From contig CANNNN010000145.1 in assembly GCA_947506075.1 (NCBI GenBank), positions 1 through 6,644 of the forward strand: a stretch of DNA of 6,644 bases, written 5' to 3'. Both the position numbers and the translations under genes were made by a program. The notes beneath the pieces were generated by a model. The model saw only the letters and a list, made by a program, of their open reading frames with translations, had not been told where the DNA came from and made no database searches. Shown piece after piece: positions 1 to 5,618 of this stretch (its first letter is position 1; each line of letters opens with the position of its first letter). The DNA comes from Methylococcaceae bacterium. GTDB taxonomy: Bacteria; Pseudomonadota; Gammaproteobacteria; Methylococcales; Methylomonadaceae.

Positions 1-1028
1 TACAGCCGGATATTCTGATTTGCCGTTCCGAACAAGCCATCCCTGACAGTGAATGTCGTAAAATTGCGCTGTTTACCAATGTCGAAGAAAAAGCGGTTTT
101 TTCTGCAGTCGATGCCGATTCTATTTACAAGGTTCCGCTGTTGCTTCATGAGCAGGGTCTGGACGATATTGTTGTTCACAAATTGCGTTTGAATGTACCG
201 CAGGCCGATTTGTCCGAATGGATAGCTGTCGTCGAAGCGCTGGAGCATCCGGACAACGAAACAACTATCGCTATTGTCGGTAAATATGTCGATCATTCCG
301 ATGCTTATAAATCGCTGAATGAAGCGTTGATTCATGCCGGAATCCGCACTCGTACCAAGGTCAATATTGTCTATATCGATTCGGAAATGATAGAAGATGA
401 AGGTATAGCTCGACTGAAAGGCGTCGATGCGATACTGGTTCCGGGAGGCTTTGGCGAACGTGGCGTGGAAGGCAAAATTGCAACGGTCAAGTATGCACGG
501 GAAAATAAAATCCCTTATCTGGGCATTTGCCTGGGGATGCAGGTTGCGGTTATTGAATTTGCCCGTGATGTGGCCGGGTTGGAAGGCGCGCACAGCACCG
601 AATTTTTGCCCAAGTCTCCGCATCCTGTGATCGGTCTGATTACTGAATGGATGGCGGAGGACGGCCAGCTGGAAACGCGCAATGAGCAATCCGATTTAGG
701 CGGGTCGATGCGTCTGGGCGGGCAGCAATGCCGATTAAAATCCGATTCATTGGCCTATCAGCTTTATCAGAAAGACGTGATTACTGAAAGGCATAGGCAT
801 CGTTATGAATTTAACGGTCAGTATCTGGAAAAACTGGAACAGGCCGGCATGCGCTTTTCGGGTAAGTCTATCGATGGGCGATTGGTTGAAGTGATAGAAA
901 TTCAGGATCACCCCTGGTTCCTGGCTTGCCAATTTCATCCGGAATTTACCTCTACACCGAGAAAAGGTCATCCGTTGTTTTCCGGGTTTGTGGTTGCGGC
1001 GGTTCAGCATAAAAACAGCACAGTGTAA
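1..1028 (+). CDS. pyrG: CTP synthase (glutamine-hydrolysing), 3' part; start lies outside the window
   Basis: CTP synthase converts UTP to CTP in the cytosol, using ATP and ammonia taken from glutamine. The reading frame is open from the first full codon at position 3, giving 341 residues. Compared with my memory of the ~545-residue E. coli enzyme, about 200 N-terminal residues (most of the synthetase domain) lie upstream. The fragment opens with the end of the synthetase domain (QPDILICRSEQA, DADSIYKVP). It continues into a class I glutamine amidotransferase domain with VGKYVDHSDAYKS, the oxyanion segment VPGGFGERG, the nucleophile elbow YLGICLGMQ (Cys codon 528-530) and FHPEFTSTPR, which supplies the catalytic His (936-938) and Glu (942-944). 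RHRHRYEFN is also conserved. An internal ATG at 141 is not the real start, because family sequence continues upstream of it. No frameshift is seen. kdsA follows after 34 nt, probably in the same operon. Confidence 0.98.
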   Translation, partial: QPDILICRSEQAIPDSECRKIALFTNVEEKAVFSAVDADSIYKVPLLLHEQGLDDIVVHKLRLNVPQADLSEWIAVVEALEHPDNETTIAIVGKYVDHSDAYKSLNEALIHAGIRTRTKVNIVYIDSEMIEDEGIARLKGVDAILVPGGFGERGVEGKIATVKYARENKIPYLGICLGMQVAVIEFARDVAGLEGAHSTEFLPKSPHPVIGLITEWMAEDGQLETRNEQSDLGGSMRLGGQQCRLKSDSLAYQLYQKDVITERHRHRYEFNGQYLEKLEQAGMRFSGKSIDGRLVEVIEIQDHPWFLACQFHPEFTSTPRKGHPLFSGFVVAAVQHKNSTV

Positions 1029-1062
1029 TGCTGAGCAAGAATTTGGGAATGAGTGAGATATT

Positions 1063-1896
1063 ATGAAATTATGTGGTTTTGAAGTCGGTTTGGATCAGCC
1101 GTTTTTTTTGATAGCCGGACCTTGCGTGATCGAAAGTGAGCAAATGGCGCTGGATACCGCAGGTTACCTGAAAGAATTAACGACAGCCTTAAATATCCCG
1201 TTTATCTACAAGTCATCGTTCGATAAAGCCAATCGCTCGTCGCACGAAACTTACCGGGGACCCGGCGTAGAGCAAGGCCTTAAAATACTGGAAAAAGTCA
1301 AGCAACAAATCGGCGTGCCGGTGTTGACCGATGTGCATGAAGATACGCCGCTGGCCGAAGTCGCTTCGGTCGTTGACGTGATGCAGACGCCAGCCTTTTT
1401 GTGTAGGCAAACCAATTTTATACAGCAGGTTGCCGCGCAAGGCATACCGGTCAATATCAAAAAAGGCCAGTTTCTGGCGCCCTGGGATATGGTGCATGTC
1501 GCCAACAAAGCCAAGGCGACAGGAAATCAGCAGATTATGGTCTGCGAGCGCGGCGTATCGTTCGGTTATAACAATCTGGTTTCCGACATGCGTTCGTTGG
1601 CTGTCATGCGGGACACTGCTTGTCCTGTGGTTTTCGATGCGACGCATTCTGTGCAATTGCCCGGCGGACAGGGCACGGTATCGGGTGGGCAGCGCGAATT
1701 TGTTCCGGTATTAGCCAGAGCGGCGGTCGCAGTGGGCATAGCTGGACTGTTTATGGAAACCCATCCGAATCCTGCGGAAGCTAAAAGTGACGGTCCTAAT
1801 TCCTGGCCTTTACACAGAATGCGAGAATTACTGGAAACCCTGCAAAACATCGATAAGGCTGTCAAACAGCAGGCATTTATCGAAACGACCCTGTAA
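1063..1896 (+). CDS. kdsA: 3-deoxy-8-phosphooctulonate (Kdo-8-P) synthase, metal-dependent type
   Basis: KdsA condenses phosphoenolpyruvate with arabinose-5-phosphate to give Kdo-8-phosphate, the precursor of the Kdo sugar of the LPS inner core. At 277 residues it has the usual family length. Visible motifs are IAGPCVIES (17-25), SSFDKANRSS (51-60, substrate binding), YRGPG (64-68), LTDVHE (88-93), the FGYNNLV segment (167-173), FDATHSVQ (191-198) and GLFMETHPNP (228-237). Cys21, His195, Glu232 and Asp243 have the same spacing as the four metal ligands I recall for the Aquifex aeolicus enzyme (Cys11, His185, Glu222, Asp233). E. coli KdsA has Asn at the Cys position, so this copy should need a divalent metal. 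The ATG follows a purine-rich GAGTGAG at 1051-1057 that can serve as ribosome binding site. A DAHP synthase is the related alternative, but KANRSS and the overall match favour KdsA. Confidence 0.97.
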   Translation: MKLCGFEVGLDQPFFLIAGPCVIESEQMALDTAGYLKELTTALNIPFIYKSSFDKANRSSHETYRGPGVEQGLKILEKVKQQIGVPVLTDVHEDTPLAEVASVVDVMQTPAFLCRQTNFIQQVAAQGIPVNIKKGQFLAPWDMVHVANKAKATGNQQIMVCERGVSFGYNNLVSDMRSLAVMRDTACPVVFDATHSVQLPGGQGTVSGGQREFVPVLARAAVAVGIAGLFMETHPNPAEAKSDGPNSWPLHRMRELLETLQNIDKAVKQQAFIETTL

Positions 1897-1898
1897 CG

Positions 1899-2507
1899 AT
1901 GCCTCAAATCACCCAGTTGTCACAGCTCGATTTAACCGCCAGCTATAGCTATGCGGATTATTTGACGTGGCGGTTAGGTGAAGCTGTGGAATTGATTAAA
2001 GGCAGGATTCAGTTAATGTCTCCAGCGCCGAATGTTAAGCATCAGCGACTTTCCATTTATTTGAGTAGTCAGCTCTTTTATTTTCTCCAAAAGAAAAACT
2101 GCCAAGTATTTGCAGCGCCGTTCGATGTGCGCTTATATGACCGCACTAAGTCGATATTAGCCAATAAAGATATTACTACCGTCGTACAGCCTGATATTTG
2201 CGTGATTTGTGATAAAGACAAGTTGGACGAGCAGGGCTGTAACGGTGCGCCCGATTGGATTATTGAAATATTGTCCAAGGGTAACTCAAAAAAAGAAGTC
2301 AAAACCAAACATGCTCTTTATGCCGAAAGTGGCGTAATTGAATATTGGTTGATATATCCTTATGAGGAAGTCATACAGCAATTTGTACTAAATGACGAAA
2401 CAGCGCAGTATCAATTGCATAATAGTTATGCGGGGGACGATGTTGCCGTGCCTTATTTATTTCCAGACTTGGTGATTGATTTACCCACCTTATTTAACGA
2501 TATGTAA
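1899..2507 (+). CDS. Uma2 family (DUF820) PD-(D/E)XK nuclease-like protein
   Basis: This is a 202-residue protein of the Uma2/DUF820 family, a restriction-endonuclease-like fold common in cyanobacteria and found in scattered other bacteria. The biological role of the family is not established. Visible motifs run in family order: LMSPAPNVKHQ (39-49), FAAPFDVRL (71-79), VVQPDICVIC (95-104) with Asp99, GAPDWIIEILS (116-126) with Glu123, and KTKHALYAESGVIEYWLIYP (135-154) with Lys137. Asp99, Glu123 and Lys137 are my candidates for the nuclease active site. The usual Pro after the EILS segment (LSPG/LSPS) is Lys here. The ATG lies 2 nt after the kdsA stop with no Shine-Dalgarno motif in front, so translation is probably coupled to kdsA by re-initiation. 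The gene interrupts the common kdsA-eno adjacency and looks like an acquired passenger. No terminal repeats or transposase accompany it. The family is certain enough, the function is not. Confidence 0.9.
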   Translation: MPQITQLSQLDLTASYSYADYLTWRLGEAVELIKGRIQLMSPAPNVKHQRLSIYLSSQLFYFLQKKNCQVFAAPFDVRLYDRTKSILANKDITTVVQPDICVICDKDKLDEQGCNGAPDWIIEILSKGNSKKEVKTKHALYAESGVIEYWLIYPYEEVIQQFVLNDETAQYQLHNSYAGDDVAVPYLFPDLVIDLPTLFNDM

Positions 2508-2550
2508 TTGTCGTTTACCCATTGTTTTTTAACCTGTAGAGAAAAATAAC

Positions 2551-3834
2551 ATGACTCAAATCGTTGATATTAAAGCAAGAGAGATTTTGGATTCACGCGG
2601 TAACCCGACCCTGGAAGCGGACGTGATTTTGGCGTCCGGCGTGATTGGCAGCGCGATGGTACCCTCCGGTGCATCAACCGGCGAACGCGAAGCGATAGAG
2701 TTGCGTGACAATGACAAAGCCCGTTATTTGGGCAAGGGCGTGCTAACGGCGGTTCATAATGTTAATACTGAAATTCGCGCAGCGATCATCGGTATGGATG
2801 TCGCTGACCAGGCTGGCATCGACAATAAAATGATAGCGTTGGACGGCACCGAGAACAAAGGTCGTTTGGGTGCGAATGCGATTTTGGCCGTTTCAATGGC
2901 GGCGGCTCATGCGGCGGCTAAAGATGCTGGCGTGCCTTTATACCGTCACCTGAACACCAGTGGTAAATTTATCATGCCTGTTCCGATGATGAACATCATC
3001 AACGGCGGCTCACATGCTGACAACAGTGTTGATCTGCAAGAGTTCATGATTTTGCCTGTAGGCGCACCGACGTTCCGTGAAGCTATACGTTACGGCGCAG
3101 AAGTTTTCCATAACCTGAGCAAAGTTTTAAAAGCCAGAGGTTTGGCAACGACAGTCGGAGACGAAGGCGGTTTTGCGCCGAATTTGTCTTCTAACGAAGA
3201 AGCCATTGAAGTTATCCTGGAAGCGATTGAAAAAGCGGGCTACAAAGCCGGCGTTGATATTTTCTTAGGTATGGACGCCGCCAGCTCCGAATACTACAAA
3301 GACGGTCGTTATGAGTTGTCGGCAGAAGGCAGAAGTTTCAACTCGGTTGAAATGAATGATTTCTTTGTTGAATGGGTAGAAAAATATCCGATTATTTCTA
3401 TCGAAGACGGCCTGGATCAAAATGACTGGACAGGTTGGAAAGATCAAACCGAAAAATTGGGCACTAAAATCCAATTGGTCGGTGATGACTTGTTCGTGAC
3501 CAATCCTGCTACTTTAAAAGAAGGCATTGACAAAGGCATTGCCAACTCAATTTTGATTAAACTGAATCAAATCGGCACCTTGACCGAAACCTTGGAAGCG
3601 ATTAATACGGCTCATGCAGCCGGTTACACGGCGGTTATTTCGCATCGTTCAGGCGAAACTGAAGATGTTACCATTGCTGACTTGGTTGTTGCGACCGGTA
3701 CTGGTCAAATCAAAACCGGTTCTTTAAGCCGTTCCGATCGCGTCGCTAAATACAATCGTTTGATGAAAATCGAAGAAGAATTAGGCGATTTAGCTGTTTA
3801 CGCAGGTCGTAGTGCGTTTAAAATGCTGAAATAA
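2551..3834 (+). CDS. eno: enolase (phosphopyruvate hydratase)
   Basis: Enolase interconverts 2-phosphoglycerate and phosphoenolpyruvate in glycolysis and gluconeogenesis. In proteobacteria it can also be part of the RNA degradosome. The 427-residue length is normal. The N-terminal domain shows ILDSRGNPT (12-20) and the mobile loop SGASTGEREAIELRD (39-53). The barrel carries His155 and Glu164 (GGSHADNSVDLQEF), the catalytic acid/base Glu205 (VGDEGGFAPN), metal ligands Asp242, Glu285 and Asp312, the catalytic base Lys337 inside the signature ILIKLNQIGTLTET (334-347), the SHRSGETED segment (364-372) and Lys388 (GQIKTGS). All key residues are present. A weak Shine-Dalgarno AGAG sits at 2538-2541, nine nt before the ATG. 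The 43-nt spacer after the Uma2 gene has no convincing promoter. In the window context its product phosphoenolpyruvate is the co-substrate of KdsA. Confidence 0.99.
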   Translation: MTQIVDIKAREILDSRGNPTLEADVILASGVIGSAMVPSGASTGEREAIELRDNDKARYLGKGVLTAVHNVNTEIRAAIIGMDVADQAGIDNKMIALDGTENKGRLGANAILAVSMAAAHAAAKDAGVPLYRHLNTSGKFIMPVPMMNIINGGSHADNSVDLQEFMILPVGAPTFREAIRYGAEVFHNLSKVLKARGLATTVGDEGGFAPNLSSNEEAIEVILEAIEKAGYKAGVDIFLGMDAASSEYYKDGRYELSAEGRSFNSVEMNDFFVEWVEKYPIISIEDGLDQNDWTGWKDQTEKLGTKIQLVGDDLFVTNPATLKEGIDKGIANSILIKLNQIGTLTETLEAINTAHAAGYTAVISHRSGETEDVTIADLVVATGTGQIKTGSLSRSDRVAKYNRLMKIEEELGDLAVYAGRSAFKMLK

Positions 3835-3838
3835 AAAC

Positions 3839-3907
3839 AGGCGTAAGGCGAGGGGTTCAAGGCGAATAGCCATGAGTCCTTCGCCCTTAGCCTTTAGTCT
3901 TTTGCCT
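3839..3907. repeat. imperfect inverted repeat (hairpin) in the eno-ftsB spacer, copy 1 of a small intergenic repeat family
   Basis: The arms 3839-3866 and 3880-3907 are 28 nt each around a 13-nt loop. Nineteen of 28 positions are Watson-Crick pairs, and five more become G-U pairs in the + strand RNA. The right arm contains GCCTTTAGTCTTTT (3890-3903), which recurs exactly at 4242-4255 in the next spacer. The element starts 4 nt after the eno stop and ends 5 nt before the ftsB ATG, so it is nearly the whole spacer. There is no T-run after the stem, so it does not look like an intrinsic terminator. It may be a REP- or MITE-like element, which is inference. Confidence 0.7.
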
Positions 3908-3912
3908 AAATC

Positions 3913-4182
3913 ATGAAAATCCTCGTTGTAATCATCCTACTGTTAATCAGCCATTTTCAATACCGGATATGGCTGGGCGACGGCAGTATTGCCCAGATCG
4001 ACGCCTATCAGCTACGTCTTGATGACCTTAAAAAAGAAGCCGAGGAAAAAAGGCAGCGCAATGAAGCGCTGTACGCCGAGGTTCTGGATTTAAGAAAAGG
4101 CCAGGAAGCCATAGAAGAGAGAGCCAGGGATGAATTAGGGATGATTAAGGAAGACGAAACGTTTTTTCATGTGCTTGAATAA
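3913..4182 (+). CDS. ftsB: cell division protein FtsB
   Basis: FtsB is a small bitopic inner-membrane protein that joins FtsQ and FtsL in the divisome and helps activate septal peptidoglycan synthesis. The 89-residue product has a short cytoplasmic start, one transmembrane helix (about 2-18, ILVVIILLLISHFQY), the conserved YRIWLGDGSI after it, and a charged periplasmic coiled coil (about 27-65). The family signature GQEAIEERARDELGMIKEDETFF follows in 63-85. E. coli FtsB (103 aa) is longer only at its poorly conserved C-terminus. An in-frame TAA at 3907-3909 lies just two codons upstream of the ATG, which makes 3913 the furthest upstream start, and the N-terminus aligns with the E. coli protein as I remember it. 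There is no Shine-Dalgarno motif, because a hairpin repeat fills the spacer. The position between eno and ispD is the usual one for ftsB. Confidence 0.96.
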   Translation: MKILVVIILLLISHFQYRIWLGDGSIAQIDAYQLRLDDLKKEAEEKRQRNEALYAEVLDLRKGQEAIEERARDELGMIKEDETFFHVLE

Positions 4183-4255
4183 GGCGAAAGACAAAATATT
4201 AGGGGCGAAAAAAATCACACGCCTTGAGTCTTTTGTCTTTCGCCTTTAGTCTTTT
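4181..4255. repeat. perfect 16-bp inverted repeat with internal 21-nt tandem repeat in the ftsB-ispD spacer, copy 2 of the family
   Basis: AAGGCGAAAGACAAAA (4181-4196) and TTTTGTCTTTCGCCTT (4231-4246) are exact reverse complements. A smaller inner stem can form between 4202-4207 and 4220-4225, including two G-U pairs. GCCTTGAGTCTTTT (4221-4234) and GCCTTTAGTCTTTT (4242-4255) differ at one of 14 positions with a period of 21 nt. The second of these is identical to 3890-3903 in the spacer before ftsB. The left arm begins on the last two bases of the ftsB stop codon. The two spacers therefore hold related members of a short intergenic repeat family. Confidence 0.8.
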
Positions 4256-4258
4256 TTT
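4181..4258 (+). terminator. possible weak terminator or attenuator between ftsB and ispD
   Basis: The 16-bp stem ending at 4246 is followed by a U-rich stretch, with seven consecutive T at 4252-4258. That resembles a Rho-independent terminator, but TTAGTC stands between the stem and the T-run, and the stem has a long 34-nt loop region. Since ispD starts only 4 nt after the T-run, full termination here would cut ispD and ispF off from the operon. Partial attenuation or mRNA end protection is as likely. It may also be only a consequence of the repeat's sequence. Confidence 0.3.
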
Positions 4259-4262
4259 AGCT

Positions 4263-4955
4263 ATGACCAATTCAATTAAATTCTGGGCTATCGTTCCCGC
4301 TGCCGGCGTCGGTAAACGTATGCAGGCCGATCGGCCCAAACAATATCTGGAACTGGCCGGAAAAACGGTTATCGAACATACCTTGTTGCGCCTGTTGCAG
4401 GCCGAGGTTTTTACAGCTATCGCCGTTGCGGTTTCCAAAGAAGATCCGTATTGGCCTGAGCTGACCGTATCACAACATAAAAACATCATCACAGCTCCAG
4501 GCGGCAAAGAGCGAGCTGACTCGGTGTTATCCGGGCTAAAGACCATCCGGGAGCAAGCCTCAGATGATGACTGGGTATTGGTGCATGATGCGGCCAGACC
4601 CTGTATTACTGCGTCCGATATTCACCATCTGATCGACACACTGATTAACGATGATGTAGGCGGGATACTGGCCTTGGCCTCGCCTGATACCTTGAAACAG
4701 GTGCAGGGCGATGGCATCACAGGAACGCTGGATAGAAGTCATATCTGGCGGGCCTTGACGCCACAGATGTTCCGTTACGGTATGTTGAAAGCCGCATTGG
4801 AGCAGGCGCAAGGTAATCCGGCCATCACCGATGATGCTAGCGCGCTGGAATTAAAAGGTTTGCAGCCGAAAATCGTCGAAGGTCGTCCCGATAATATCAA
4901 AATAACCCGCCCGGAAGATTTGGCGCTGGCACAATTTTACATGGAGCAACAATGA
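4263..4955 (+). CDS. ispD: 2-C-methyl-D-erythritol 4-phosphate cytidylyltransferase
   Basis: IspD transfers CMP from CTP to methylerythritol 4-phosphate, the third step of the MEP isoprenoid pathway. From ATG 4263 the product has 230 residues, close to the E. coli length (236). The nucleotide-binding loop is VPAAGVGKRM (11-20), followed by RPKQY (24-28). Arg19 and Lys26 match the CTP-binding residues of the E. coli enzyme, and Arg158 (TLDR) and Lys213 (DNIKITRPEDLALA) match its substrate-binding pair. ERADSVLSGL (83-92) and VLVHDAARPC (105-114) are typical. The frame stays open upstream to a TTG at 4224, but those 13 codons lie inside the hairpin repeat and do not resemble the family, so ATG 4263 is preferred. 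No Shine-Dalgarno motif precedes it, only a T-rich tract. The stop overlaps the ispF start. Confidence 0.97.
   Translation: MTNSIKFWAIVPAAGVGKRMQADRPKQYLELAGKTVIEHTLLRLLQAEVFTAIAVAVSKEDPYWPELTVSQHKNIITAPGGKERADSVLSGLKTIREQASDDDWVLVHDAARPCITASDIHHLIDTLINDDVGGILALASPDTLKQVQGDGITGTLDRSHIWRALTPQMFRYGMLKAALEQAQGNPAITDDASALELKGLQPKIVEGRPDNIKITRPEDLALAQFYMEQQ
4943..4955 (+). promoter_or_regulatory. ispF ribosome binding site and ATGA stop/start overlap
   Basis: GGAG at 4943-4946 lies 5 nt before the ispF ATG (4952-4954), which overlaps the ispD TGA (4953-4955). This arrangement indicates translational coupling of the two MEP-pathway enzymes. Confidence 0.75.
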
Positions 4956-5425
4956 TTAGAGTAGGGCAAGGTTACGATGTACACCGCTTTAAAGACGGTG
5001 GAGACGTTATTTTAGGCGGGGTAAAAATAGCTTACGAACAAGGCCTGGAAGCGCATTCCGACGGCGATGTGGTTTTGCATGCCTTGTGCGATGCGCTATT
5101 GGGTGCGGCGGCCTTGGGCGACATAGGCAAGCATTTTCCCGATACCGATCCCGAATTTAAGGGTGCCGACAGCCGGGTTTTATTGCGCCATGTCTATGGC
5201 ATCGTGCAGGAAAAAGGTTATAAGCTGGTGAATGCCGATATTACTATTATTGCCCAGGCGCCAAAAATGTCGCCGCATACCGCCGCGATGTGCAGAAATA
5301 TTGCCGAGGATTTGAAGGTGGATGTCGATTGCATCAACGTCAAAGCAACTACTACCGAAAAGCTGGGCTTTGAAGGCCGTAAAGAAGGCATTGCGGTACA
5401 GGCCATAGTCTTGATTGAAAAATAA
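4952..5425 (+). CDS. ispF: 2-C-methyl-D-erythritol 2,4-cyclodiphosphate synthase
   Basis: IspF cyclises CDP-methylerythritol 2-phosphate to methylerythritol 2,4-cyclodiphosphate with release of CMP, two steps after IspD. It is normally a trimer with a metal at each active site. The 157-residue length is standard (E. coli 159). GQGYDVHRF supplies metal ligands Asp9 and His11, and VLHALCDALLGA supplies His43. The AHSDGDV loop carries His35 and Ser36. LGDIGKHFPDTDPEFKGADS, TIIAQAPKM and the CMP-binding VKATTTEKLGFEGR segment are all intact. The start is fixed by the ATGA overlap with ispD, a good GGAG ribosome site, and the N-terminal match to the family. It is the last gene of the tight cluster, because a 191-nt spacer follows. 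Confidence 0.98.
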   Translation: MIRVGQGYDVHRFKDGGDVILGGVKIAYEQGLEAHSDGDVVLHALCDALLGAAALGDIGKHFPDTDPEFKGADSRVLLRHVYGIVQEKGYKLVNADITIIAQAPKMSPHTAAMCRNIAEDLKVDVDCINVKATTTEKLGFEGRKEGIAVQAIVLIEK

Positions 5426-5457
5426 AGCCACCGCATTTTTATAACGCGGAAAAGTTG

Positions 5458-5509
5458 TCGAAATACCTAGTGTTTTTTTTCGTTATCAATAGTCAGGTGA
5501 GTATTTCGA
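5458..5509. repeat. 9-bp inverted repeat in the ispF-moaA spacer
   Basis: TCGAAATAC (5458-5466) and GTATTTCGA (5501-5509) are exact reverse complements separated by 34 nt that include eight T at 5473-5480. The rest of the 5426-5616 spacer contains a short CCGC/GCGG pair (5431-5434 with 5446-5449) just after the ispF stop and seven T at 5523-5529. Neither stem is followed directly by a T-run, so no convincing terminator is made. It could be an operator-like site or an RNA stem ahead of moaA. The role is unknown. Confidence 0.4.
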
Positions 5510-5554
5510 ATCCGGTTGGGGCTTTTTTTGGCCTTGCTCATGCCACGACAGATG

Positions 5555-5618
5555 TTCCCAGTAAATAGGCATTACTATGTTATTATTAGTGTCTTGGATT
5601 TTTTATCGCCGCTATAAT
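5555..5618 (+). promoter_or_regulatory. AT-rich region before moaA with weak promoter-like hexamers
   Basis: An exact TATAAT at 5613-5618 overlaps the moaA ATG. The best upstream partner, TTGGAT (5594-5599), is only 13 nt away, and a transcript from this site would begin inside the gene. TATTAT at 5581-5586 with TTCCCA (5555-5560) has a 20-nt spacing and would give a short leader. A promoter somewhere here is plausible because moaA is unrelated to the upstream genes, but no single pair is convincing. Confidence 0.25.

Noticed and set aside
141..1028. A complete short gene starting at ATG 141
   Set aside because: The same frame is open to the window edge and encodes conserved CTP synthase sequence upstream of 141, so the gene is cut by the window edge and does not start here.
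1213..1907. Open frames on the minus strand opposite kdsA, and a + strand frame at 1430-1714
   Set aside because: They lie wholly or almost wholly within kdsA, show no recognisable motifs, and mirror its codon structure.
3839..4255. CRISPR array
   Set aside because: There are only two diverged palindromic elements separated by a whole gene, with no regular repeat-spacer units.
4224..4262. Upstream TTG start extending IspD by 13 residues
   Set aside because: The extra codons fall inside the repeat element, show no family similarity, and the ATG at 4263 gives the normal IspD N-terminus.
4199..4811. Minus-strand open frames opposite ispD
   Set aside because: They lie over a clear ispD coding region and the repeat, and show no family features.
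5426..5616. Molybdenum cofactor riboswitch upstream of moaA
   Set aside because: The position suits it, but I could not recognise the conserved core. The spacer is AT-rich with only one clear stem. A covariance-model search would be decisive.
5613..5618. TATAAT as the true moaA -10 box
   Set aside because: It overlaps the only possible start codon, and the nearest -35-like hexamer is 13 nt away, so it is probably coincidental.
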